Origin: Spirosoma pollinicola
Lineage (GTDB): Bacteria; Bacteroidota; Bacteroidia; Cytophagales; Spirosomataceae
Direction of reading: 5' to 3'
DNA length: 64,000 nt
Assembly: GCF_002831565.1 (NCBI RefSeq)
Contig: NZ_CP025096.1
Location: forward strand, 6,129,014-6,193,013
The translations under genes were made by a program, and so were the position numbers. The notes under the pieces are model-generated. The model was not told the DNA's origin and searched no databases. It saw only the letters and a list, made by a program, of their open reading frames with translations. This document shows positions 44,410 through 52,272 of the stretch, piece after piece; positions within the stretch are counted from its first letter, which is position 1; every line of letters begins with the position of its first letter.

Positions 44410-47163
44410 TCAGGATAAATAAGGCGTTTGGTTATCCTTCCCTACTGAATTGTTTATAAGTAAAGGTAAATGAAATGTGAACGTCGACCCCTTGCCGGGC
44501 TCACTGTCAACAAGTAGCTTACCCTGGTATAGTTCGATTAGTTTGCGGGAAATGGTCAGCCCCAGGCCACTGCCTTTAGGCATTACTGTTTCATTGGTCT
44601 GTGCGCGATAAAATTTCTCAAAAATAAGCTCCAGATAAGCGGGTGCAATACCCATGCCTTGGTCAGTGACCTGCACACGGCAGCTATGTTGACTCCGATC
44701 AACCCGAACCCGAATCGGTTCGCCACCGGCCGGGCTGAATTTAACGGCATTCGATACAAGGTTGATCATAACCTGCATAAGCCGGTCGGGGTTGACCATA
44801 ATCGAAATTGGGCTTTCGGGAATTTCGGTAACAATTATAAGTTGTTTATCCGTAGCCAGGGGTCGTACTGTCTCGACCGAGTCCCGAACGATTTCGGCCA
44901 GCGATACCAGGGCAAGGTCGAGCGGTTCCCGACCCGACTGAATGCGTTCGAGTTCGAGGATTTGGTTAATTAGTCGTGTCAGCCGTTCTGATTCCTTCGT
45001 AATCGTACTCAGAAACCGCTGGCGGGTATCTATGTCCAGATCAGGCTCATCGTGCAGAATTTCTATCAGTGCCCGAATGGACGTTATGGGGGTTCTGATT
45101 TCATGACTTACCGTCGATAAAAAGTCGTCTTTCTGCTGATCGGCCGTTTTGAGCAGTTCGTTAGCTTCGCTTAACTGCCCCGTCAGTTGCTTTAACTCTG
45201 CCGATTGCCGGGTCAATTCTTTATTTGCGACCATCAGCGCCTGCGAGCTTTTTAAAATCTGGATTACTTCATTGGCAGTGATGGGTTCCTCTTTGGCTAC
45301 CGAGGCAACCAGAATCCGGGCTGAAGCAGCGCCAACAGCTCCGGCCAGCAACCGTTCGGCGTGGGCTACCAGACGTGGGTCGGCATAGGGTTGGTTCGCG
45401 TCAATTCGATGCCGCCGAATATACCGACCTACCACATGATCGGCCTGGGGCGGGCCAAAAAATGTAGCCAGTAATCCCTGAACATCGGTTAACAGGGCGG
45501 TACCTTTCCAGACAACCGGGTTTTGGCGGGCGCGGTTCAGGTCAAAAACATCCACAAACAAAACTGCCTGATTGGCGTCGATAGCGCTTTGGGGACTACG
45601 AAGCGATCCCCAGACATACAGGCTGGTATTTATGAACAATGACCAGAAAGCCGAGTGCGAAATGGGATCGTATTGATGAAGGCCGAATAAACTTTGTGGA
45701 GTCAACAGACTCAGGCCAAATGGTCCGTCGGTCAGTAACGAAGGCGGTAAAATAGCCGGAACCAGCGTGGGAATAATGAGCGTATAGAGCCAGATACCAC
45801 TACCCGCCAATAGTCCCAGACGGGCACCCTCTTTAGAGCCTCGCTTCCAGAACAGCCCACCAATAATGGCTGGTGCAAACTGAGCGACGGCCGCGAATGA
45901 AATCATGCCAACCGACACCAGCGACAGTCGATTCGATACTTCCCGGTAATAGCTATACGCAAACAAGAGTAATAACAGAATAGACAGTCGCCGGATGTTC
46001 AATACAAAAGCGCCGGGGCGTATTCGGCGTTGTCGCTGCCAGCGTGGTATGGTGACCAAAAGTGGCATAATCAGGTTGTTGCTGATCATAACGCTCAGGG
46101 CCGTCGTTTCTACGATAATCATACTGGCAGCCGCCGAAAATCCGCCCAGGTAAGCGAGTACGGCCAGGCCCAATTGTCCGTGCTGAAGCGGTAACGACAG
46201 TACATATTCGTCGGTGTTCGTATGATTACCGAGCAGCAACTGGCCACCAAATGCCATGGGCAAAACAAACAAACTGATGAGGAACATATAGAGTGGAAAC
46301 AGCCACATGGCTTTGTTGAGGTGTTTCTCATCTCCGTTTTCTACGACCGCTACCTGAAATTGCCGGGGTAAAAAAAGTACGGCCAGACCAGATAATAAAC
46401 ACTGCCAGAACCAGTCGCCCGAGCTATGGCCAGGCCCGAAACTATACTCAGAGCTTAGAGCAGGAACCTTAGCTGCCTGCCGAAAAATGTCGGCAGGCCC
46501 ATTGAATAAACTGAATGAGACAAATATGCCTACGGCCACAAAGGCCACCAGTTTCACCAGCGACTCAAAGGCAATAGTTGCCACCAGTCCCTCGTGTCGC
46601 TCAGTGGCTTCGAGTTTACGGGTACCGAACAGAATGGCAAACAGGGCCAGAACGAGGGTGATCAAAAAAGCCTGATCGCCCAGAAAGAAGGGCTTGGCAG
46701 TAGCTGCACTTTGTCCCGACAGGGTGGCAAAACTGCCCGCAATGGCTTTGATCTGGATAGAAATATAGGGGATGATACCGACGACGCAGAACAGGGTGAC
46801 CAGTACACCCAGTTCGCGGCTCTTACCGTAACGGGCCGAAATAAAATCGGCAATGCTGGTAATATTCTGTTGTTTGCAAATGCGGATCATCTTGCGCAGC
46901 AGAATCCACCAGAGAGGAGCCATGAGGGTAGGGCCAACATAGGCCGACATAAACTCAACACCTGTTGACGCAGCCTTACCAACACTCCCATAGAACGTCC
47001 AGGCGGTACAATAAACTGCTAACGAAAGGGCATAAACGTATGGATTACTGACAACACTGCGTTTCGGCGAGGATTTAAGGCCGCGCCGTTCTGCCCTATC
47101 GGCAATTACGAACAGCAGAGCCAGGTACAGCAGCGAACACAGTATGAGCGTCAGGCTATTCAT
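44410..47163 (-). CDS. CbrA-like sodium:solute symporter fused to histidine kinase
   Basis: 917 aa. Residues about 1-510 form an SLC5/SSS transporter of about 13 helices (YALSLAVYCTAWTFYGSVGK, then SARYGKSRELGVLVTLFCVV). A STAC-like linker at about 560-620 and a coiled coil (ELTRQSAELKQLTGQLSEAN) follow. The kinase has STVSHEIRTP (His687), the N box NLVSNAVKFSP and the G2 box KGSGLGLTIS. CbrA-type proteins link transport of a substrate (histidine in the known case) to signalling. Placement with acs, prpE-like, MFS and porin genes points to carboxylates here. Confidence 0.92.
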   Translation of the reverse strand: MNSLTLILCSLLYLALLFVIADRAERRGLKSSPKRSVVSNPYVYALSLAVYCTAWTFYGSVGKAASTGVEFMSAYVGPTLMAPLWWILLRKMIRICKQQNITSIADFISARYGKSRELGVLVTLFCVVGIIPYISIQIKAIAGSFATLSGQSAATAKPFFLGDQAFLITLVLALFAILFGTRKLEATERHEGLVATIAFESLVKLVAFVAVGIFVSFSLFNGPADIFRQAAKVPALSSEYSFGPGHSSGDWFWQCLLSGLAVLFLPRQFQVAVVENGDEKHLNKAMWLFPLYMFLISLFVLPMAFGGQLLLGNHTNTDEYVLSLPLQHGQLGLAVLAYLGGFSAAASMIIVETTALSVMISNNLIMPLLVTIPRWQRQRRIRPGAFVLNIRRLSILLLLLFAYSYYREVSNRLSLVSVGMISFAAVAQFAPAIIGGLFWKRGSKEGARLGLLAGSGIWLYTLIIPTLVPAILPPSLLTDGPFGLSLLTPQSLFGLHQYDPISHSAFWSLFINTSLYVWGSLRSPQSAIDANQAVLFVDVFDLNRARQNPVVWKGTALLTDVQGLLATFFGPPQADHVVGRYIRRHRIDANQPYADPRLVAHAERLLAGAVGAASARILVASVAKEEPITANEVIQILKSSQALMVANKELTRQSAELKQLTGQLSEANELLKTADQQKDDFLSTVSHEIRTPITSIRALIEILHDEPDLDIDTRQRFLSTITKESERLTRLINQILELERIQSGREPLDLALVSLAEIVRDSVETVRPLATDKQLIIVTEIPESPISIMVNPDRLMQVMINLVSNAVKFSPAGGEPIRVRVDRSQHSCRVQVTDQGMGIAPAYLELIFEKFYRAQTNETVMPKGSGLGLTISRKLIELYQGKLLVDSEPGKGSTFTFHLPLLINNSVGKDNQTPYLS

Positions 47164-47368
47164 CGTCGGACAAGGAATTGTCGGGTAGCGAGGAGCGATG
47201 AATCACGTAAGCCAGCATGCCAATGAGCAGCGCCCACACCAGCAGGACGTATAAATACAGAACAGGGATGCCCCCTATCAACTCGGCATCACTCACGATC
47301 GAAATGATCGGCTCATTGAGCAGTAGTAGAAACAACGCGCTAAGGAGTAGCAAACGGACATTTTTCAC
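47156..47368 (-). CDS. Small membrane partner of the symporter-kinase
   Basis: 70 aa with two helices (about 4-22 and 33-57; LLLSALFLLLLNEPIISIVS and GIPVLYLYVLLVWALLIGML) and an acidic tail. It overlaps the symporter-kinase start by 8 bases, so translation is coupled. Small two-helix proteins commonly precede SSS transporters (for example DUF485/DUF3311 types) and are thought to assist them; the assignment here is by position and layout. Confidence 0.75.
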   Translation of the reverse strand: MKNVRLLLLSALFLLLLNEPIISIVSDAELIGGIPVLYLYVLLVWALLIGMLAYVIHRSSLPDNSLSDDE

Positions 47369-47425
47369 GGTTTTTAAGGTAAGGAACGGTGGGTGAACAG
47401 GGTATTGTCGGGTACAGGTAATAAC

Positions 47426-47460
47426 AAAAGCGGTTGCCCCTTATTGGGAACAACCGCTTT
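47426..47460. terminator. Intrinsic terminator-like hairpin
   Basis: AAAGCGGTTG (after an A run) pairs with CAACCGCTTT around a centre of CCCCTTATTGGGAA, which itself pairs further. It separates the MFS/DUF-type block from the symporter-kinase operon on the minus strand. Confidence 0.78.
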
Positions 47461-47503
47461 GTATCGGGCCGGGTGTAAACCAGCGGTCGACCCAGACCGC
47501 GTG

Positions 47504-47722
47504 TCAGTCGTCGTATTCGCCTTGTAAAGCGTATAGACCGAAACGTATTAAACCACCAACAATCAGGGGCATAAGTACGATAACAATGATAAGACCGAAA
47601 ACCAGGTCATCTGTTTTACCGGAGGCAAGTTTGGGTAAACCCAAGGAGGTGAGGCCAAAGTAGCCTGCCAGTGCTGCCAGACCGAGCCAGACAACGCCCA
47701 TGAATCGTTTTACTGTGTTCAT
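47504..47722 (-). CDS. Small two-helix membrane protein downstream of the MFS gene
   Basis: 72 aa, with helices at about 7-24 and 42-64 (GLIIVIVLMPLIVGGLIRFG) and an acidic end (EYDD). It looks like the short proteins that accompany MHS-type MFS transporters in Bacteroidota (a DUF6814-like protein, by memory). It lies 48 bases after the transporter stop and should be co-transcribed. Confidence 0.7.
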   Translation of the reverse strand: MNTVKRFMGVVWLGLAALAGYFGLTSLGLPKLASGKTDDLVFGLIIVIVLMPLIVGGLIRFGLYALQGEYDD

Positions 47723-47770
47723 AATCGACTAATGTTAACGAGTTTATTTTAGAGAAATGTCTGAAGCAGG

Positions 47771-49351
47771 TTAATCCACTACCTGCGCTTTGTTCTTGAT
47801 GTAAATCAGTCCGATGGCAAGGCTGACACCCGCCACAATGATTGGATACCAGAGACCTTCCAGGTAAGGGGCTGCATAGGGGAGGGCCGTACCCGCTTTA
47901 TCGGCAAGCGTATTGGCCTCTTTAGCGCCCGTAGCCAGATAGGTAGCCACGGCTGGCAACAGGCCACCGAAGATACCATTACCGACGTGGTAAGGCAGTG
48001 ACATGGACGTGTACCGTATCTTGACCGGGAACATCTCGACAAGGAAGGCCGCAATTGGGCCATAAACAAGGGTCACAAAAATCACCTGGATGAACACCAG
48101 CCAGATCAGCGACCAACGATCGGTATCCGTAATTTTTACTGTCCTTTTGATTTCAGGTTTCGCTGGTTCAGCGGAGGGATCAGCGGCAATTTTCAGTTTT
48201 GTCACTTCGGTCAGTTCTGTACCGTCTGTGTAGGCACGTGTAACGGTTTTCGTTTTGATCGAACCACCGGCAACTTTAGGATCAGACGCTACTGTAGAAT
48301 CAGCCGTGAAACTGGCGACAACTTCCTGTTTGTTTTTCAGGTTGGTGGTCTGGTACATTTTCTCGTAGATAGTCCGGTAGGAGAGAATAGCTACCAGCAT
48401 CCCGAACATCATGATACCCTTCCGGCCAATTTTATCAGACAGCCAGCCGAACACAACGAAGAAAGGCGTACCCATCAACAGCGCAACGGTCATTAACTCA
48501 TCCGACTGGATAGCGTCAACATTACAAACCGTTTTGATAAAGTTCATGGCATAGAACTGGCCTGTATACCAAACCACACCCTGCCCCATCGTAGCACCAA
48601 ACAGCGCCAGCAACACAAATTTGAAGTTGTATTTGTTGCCAAAGCTTTCTTTGAGGGGATTCGTCGATGTTTTTCCTTCTGCTTTCGCTTTAGCAAACAA
48701 CGGCGATTCGTGCATATTTTTCCGGATGATGTACGAAACCAGTACCATCAGGATCGACACCAGGAACGGCACGCGCCAGCCCCATTCATCAAACTCTTCT
48801 TTCGACATTGACTTGCGGGTCACCAGGATAACCAGCAGCGAGATAAACAGACCGATGGTAGCCGTTGTCTGAATCCAGGATGTCCAGTAACCGCGCTGAC
48901 CAACGGGCGAATACTCCGCAACATAAGTTGCCGCACCACCGTATTCACCACCCAGGGCCAGACCCTGTAAAAGCCGAAGGACCAGTACCAGGAAAGGAGC
49001 CAGATAACCAATAGACTCAAAACTTGGAATCAAGCCAATCAGAAAGGTGGCACCACCCATCAGCATGAGGGTAACCATGAACGTATATTTCCGGCCAATG
49101 AGGTCACCTAAACGACCAAAGAAAAGCGCACCAAACGGGCGAACAATGAACCCGGCGGCAAACGTAGCCAGTGTCGATAAAAAAGCCGCAGTAGGATTAC
49201 CCTCCGGGAAAAACTTGGTGGCAAGTACGGTAGCCAGCGATCCGAAGATGTAAAAGTCGTACCACTCAATGAGCGTGCCGACAGAGGAGGCCCCAATCAC
49301 GCTTATCAGGCTGCGTGTGTTGGAGGTAGCTTTAGGTGCTTCTGTAATCAT
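47771..49351 (-). CDS. MFS transporter, metabolite:H+ symporter (MHS) type
   Basis: 526 aa from the ATG at 49351 (MITEAPKATSN), with twelve predicted helices. Family signatures are GTLIEWYDFYIFGSLA, RPFGALFFGRLGDLIGRKYT and LQGLALGGEYGGAATYVAEY. Relatives import dicarboxylates, proline, shikimate or alpha-ketoglutarate. An insertion of about 80 residues at 331-411 interrupts the C-terminal half between two helices; it is rich in Thr, Lys and Asp, and ends KRTVKITDTD. The gene stands between a porin gene and a small membrane-protein gene, so it probably imports the acid taken in by the porin. Confidence 0.9.
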   Translation of the reverse strand: MITEAPKATSNTRSLISVIGASSVGTLIEWYDFYIFGSLATVLATKFFPEGNPTAAFLSTLATFAAGFIVRPFGALFFGRLGDLIGRKYTFMVTLMLMGGATFLIGLIPSFESIGYLAPFLVLVLRLLQGLALGGEYGGAATYVAEYSPVGQRGYWTSWIQTTATIGLFISLLVILVTRKSMSKEEFDEWGWRVPFLVSILMVLVSYIIRKNMHESPLFAKAKAEGKTSTNPLKESFGNKYNFKFVLLALFGATMGQGVVWYTGQFYAMNFIKTVCNVDAIQSDELMTVALLMGTPFFVVFGWLSDKIGRKGIMMFGMLVAILSYRTIYEKMYQTTNLKNKQEVVASFTADSTVASDPKVAGGSIKTKTVTRAYTDGTELTEVTKLKIAADPSAEPAKPEIKRTVKITDTDRWSLIWLVFIQVIFVTLVYGPIAAFLVEMFPVKIRYTSMSLPYHVGNGIFGGLLPAVATYLATGAKEANTLADKAGTALPYAAPYLEGLWYPIIVAGVSLAIGLIYIKNKAQVVD

Positions 49352-49466
49352 GTAAGGAAGAAATTTAGGAAAATGAATGTAGGTACTTGTACGATGGGAA
49401 TCAATAGGACATTTGTTGCCTGAAAAGAAACGAATACCCAATTAATTACTTGAAAAATTAATAATC

Positions 49467-50822
49467 TTAGAACGCGTAGGTTGTGGTAAGCAACAAACGC
49501 GTATTTGTAAATGACTCGGTATCAGAAACTTTAGCGTCGCTCGTTGAGGTGCCGTAAGCCGCCGATGTGATTTCCAGCTCGGTGCCAATTTTAAATTTAC
49601 CAGCGATGAACTCAACCCGGGGAGAAACTCGCATCAGATCATTGATAGCCCCACGACCTGACAGTGCAATACCGCGGCCATAGGCAGCAATGGCGTTTAT
49701 GTCGGCACCCGATGTTGTGCAATAACCGAAAAAGATACCCGGTACCACTACTTTGCCATTGCCCGACAGATCAGCCCAAACGGAGGTGATTTTCGTAGGT
49801 TTGTACGACGTTTCGATGCCGTTTACACCGTAGGCCAGATATCCGCCCAGCATAACATGGTCTGTCATGTTTGAGCCCGTCATGGCTTCGGCTTTAAAAG
49901 TCACTGACTTACCCACTGCTTTCATATAAACCATCATGGCCGTGCTTCCTACTGTAGCGTTGCTAACACGAAGTGTAGCCCCGGAACCAACCGACAAACG
50001 GGGCTTTAACAGCTTGTAATCAAAGGCTGCGCCTGCCACAAATCGATCACTTTTGTATTGTAACTGGGCGTGCATGTTCGGTACGGCCGAGTTACGCAGG
50101 TATTCAGATGAACCGGCATTGATACCTATGCTCGTAAAATCGCGCTGAGCAATGGCAGCAATAATCAAATGTACATTTTTGCTCAAATGCTCTGTCAAAC
50201 GAATTTGCGGGCTTCGGTTAAATGGCTGAAATGGGATACCCGTGTTGAAGTTAATAACGCCGGGAAATACTTCAGGTACAAATAACGGGTGCCAGAACTG
50301 ACCGAAAGCGATCTGCCGCTTCGACCAGTCGAGTTTGGCCCAGGCGTGACGTAAACGAACAGCACCAACGGCAGCATCGGACGGGCCGAAGAATTCCATT
50401 TCCAGTAATCCCGAAACTTTAGCACCAAAGGCATCGGGTCCGCTAAAGGCCATACCCAGGCGGCTATTGATGGCCAGCATGTTAGTATTAGTTACGGCAT
50501 TTATGTCTTTTCCGTCAATATCCAACTGCTTGTCTTTCGGATACAGATCAACCGAAGCTTCACGTAAAAGAGTGTTTTGACGGGAATCAATCGAAAAATC
50601 ATTCCGCACAAAACCACTGAATTTAAGCGAAAACGCTGTGGGTGCCGGTGTTTCGGCTGGCTTGGCAACTGTTACCGGTGCAACATCCGCCGGAGTGGCT
50701 ACGGCAAGGGAGGTAACTGTTGTTGAGGCTGGAACCGTGGCCTGACCTTGACTGAACGCGGGTAGCGTTGCAGTAAGGCAGGCCAGGGCGGTTAGTACGT
50801 TACGGGTAGATAATCGATGCAC
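49467..50822 (-). CDS. Outer-membrane porin
   Basis: 451 aa. A signal peptide (MHRLSTRNVLTALACLTATL, cleavage about FSQ) is followed by an Ala/Thr/Pro/Val-rich linker of about 40 residues. A beta-barrel with alternating strands follows, ending LLLTTTYAF with the C-terminal Phe of outer-membrane barrels. RLRHAWAKLDWSKRQIAFGQFWHPLF resembles DcaP-like/phosphoporin folds. It lies 115 bases upstream of the MFS gene on the same strand, which suggests coupled outer- and inner-membrane uptake of one substrate class. Confidence 0.85.
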   Translation of the reverse strand: MHRLSTRNVLTALACLTATLPAFSQGQATVPASTTVTSLAVATPADVAPVTVAKPAETPAPTAFSLKFSGFVRNDFSIDSRQNTLLREASVDLYPKDKQLDIDGKDINAVTNTNMLAINSRLGMAFSGPDAFGAKVSGLLEMEFFGPSDAAVGAVRLRHAWAKLDWSKRQIAFGQFWHPLFVPEVFPGVINFNTGIPFQPFNRSPQIRLTEHLSKNVHLIIAAIAQRDFTSIGINAGSSEYLRNSAVPNMHAQLQYKSDRFVAGAAFDYKLLKPRLSVGSGATLRVSNATVGSTAMMVYMKAVGKSVTFKAEAMTGSNMTDHVMLGGYLAYGVNGIETSYKPTKITSVWADLSGNGKVVVPGIFFGYCTTSGADINAIAAYGRGIALSGRGAINDLMRVSPRVEFIAGKFKIGTELEITSAAYGTSTSDAKVSDTESFTNTRLLLTTTYAF

Positions 50823-50936
50823 GGTATAAATTTAGGTTTAGGTAAGTGGTAGTTTTTTGACAAGACAAAAGTCAAATCATTCACGCACTCTGCCTAATAC
50901 CCGATATAGCTATGCAAAATCAGTATAGATGACGCT

Positions 50937-51359
50937 CTAATCGCTCCGAAAACGTTCCCACTTAATGAGCATAAACTTATCTCCCAGCTCGGTAACAATC
51001 ATACCAGCCCCTGTTACATTGTCGCGATTACTGAAGTACGCTGCCAATTCGCTCTGATTGAGGATTTTATAAGTAGGATGGTATGAGTTTTTTGCTGGGA
51101 CCCGTATCTGATATTTCTTCACCCAGTTCATCACCGACACGTGACTAACGCCCAGTAAACGCTCGATTTCCCGGAAACTGACGCCCTCTATGTATAGCTG
51201 AAGTGCCTTAATTACGTAATAAGTATCTATACCCTTGCCAACCTTCTGAACCGTGAAATTATAATCGCAGTTTTTGCACCGAAACCGCTGTCGCCCCCCC
51301 ACAACACCGTTGCGGACGGTTTCCGTATTCTCACATTTAGGACATTTTGAAGAACTCAT
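50937..51359 (-). CDS. IS1 InsA-like zinc-ribbon HTH protein, stand-alone
   Basis: 140 aa. The zinc ribbon has Cys6, Cys9, Cys28 and Cys31 (SSKCPKCENTETVRNG; FRCKNCDYNF), followed by an HTH (SFREIERLLGVSHVSVMNWV). This is the layout of the InsA/IS1595 N-terminal DNA-binding part. A C-terminal 45 residues (LNQSELAAYFSNRDNVTGAG and on) has no transposase catalytic domain. There are no terminal inverted repeats and a good own promoter, so it looks like a domesticated regulator. The adjacent porin gene is a plausible target. Confidence 0.75.
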   Translation of the reverse strand: MSSSKCPKCENTETVRNGVVGGRQRFRCKNCDYNFTVQKVGKGIDTYYVIKALQLYIEGVSFREIERLLGVSHVSVMNWVKKYQIRVPAKNSYHPTYKILNQSELAAYFSNRDNVTGAGMIVTELGDKFMLIKWERFRSD

Positions 51360-51392
51360 ATACGGTGGGTAATTTTATCTATACATTCTTAG

Positions 51393-51425
51393 CAAATATA
51401 TAGTAATTTAGCAAAATCACCCAAA
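51393..51425 (-). promoter_or_regulatory. Bacteroidota-type promoter of the InsA-like gene
   Basis: On the minus strand TTTG (51425-51422), a 21-base spacer, then TATATTTG (51400-51393), matching the -33 TTTG / -7 TAnnTTTG consensus. Two TTATCTATA direct copies flank it (near 51376 and 51427) and could bind a regulator, perhaps the gene product itself. Confidence 0.6.
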
Positions 51426-51530
51426 TTTATCTATATATAAGTCAATTTCTGGTTTTTTTTGATCAAATGCGGTGGGTTAATTCTGGTATTGCATCAGACA
51501 GCAGGGATACTGTCTGATACGACGGTTACA

Positions 51531-52178
51531 TTACGGCGACAGTCGGTCGATTTGCCAGGCCTGACCAATAGCTGTCCGGCTGTACCGAATCCGGTCATGA
51601 AGACGGCTGGGTCGGCCCTGCCAGAATTCCAGCGCGTCGGGCACCACCCGATACCCGCCCCAATGTGGTGGGCGTGGCACGGGTTTATCGGCAAACTGAG
51701 CTTCGAGTTCATGCTGACGGGCTTCCAGTACGGCTCTATTGTCGATAATAGTGCTTTGGTCTGATACCCATGCCCCGATCTGGCTGCCGCGCGGGCGGCT
51801 GTTGAAGTACTCGTCCGACTCCTCTGCACTTACTTTTTCGACAGTTCCCTCAATACGGATCTGGCGTTCGAGTTGGGGGTAAAAAAAAGTAAGAGCGGCA
51901 AACGGATGGTCGCTTAACTCGCGCCCTTTACGGCTTTCGTAATTCGTATAAAAGACAAAGCCGGCATCCGACATATCTTTGAGCAGTACAATTCTTCCAT
52001 CGGGGCGTCCACCGGCAGTTACCGTGCTAATGTGCATGGCATTTGGTTCTGGAACAGACGCGCCGAGTGCCTCATCGAACCATTGCCGAAACTGAGTAAA
52101 CGGATCGGGTGAAACATCGGTAGTATCTAACCCGTTTAGGGTATATTCATTTCGTAAGTCGCTGATTGCTGACGGCAT
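51531..52178 (-). CDS. pdxH: Pyridoxamine 5'-phosphate oxidase
   Basis: FMN enzyme that makes pyridoxal phosphate. 215 aa, of family length. It has [80 protein letters not shown] and the C-terminal [20 protein letters not shown] with the conserved RLHDR. It is divergent from the DUF349 gene, with 94 bases between starts. Confidence 0.95.
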   Translation of the reverse strand: MPSAISDLRNEYTLNGLDTTDVSPDPFTQFRQWFDEALGASVPEPNAMHISTVTAGGRPDGRIVLLKDMSDAGFVFYTNYESRKGRELSDHPFAALTFFYPQLERQIRIEGTVEKVSAEESDEYFNSRPRGSQIGAWVSDQSTIIDNRAVLEARQHELEAQFADKPVPRPPHWGGYRVVPDALEFWQGRPSRLHDRIRYSRTAIGQAWQIDRLSP

Positions 52179-52272
52179 TGGATGAGTTGTGTTAATGGCT
52201 TTTCCATGACTGTACTACAAGAAAATCCGCATATTGTCGTACTTTTGCAAAAGTAATCGGTACGTTCCCAAC

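Noticed and set aside
50937-51359. Intact IS1 insertion
   Set aside because: No InsB catalytic frame, terminal inverted repeats or target duplication are seen; only the InsA-like part is present.
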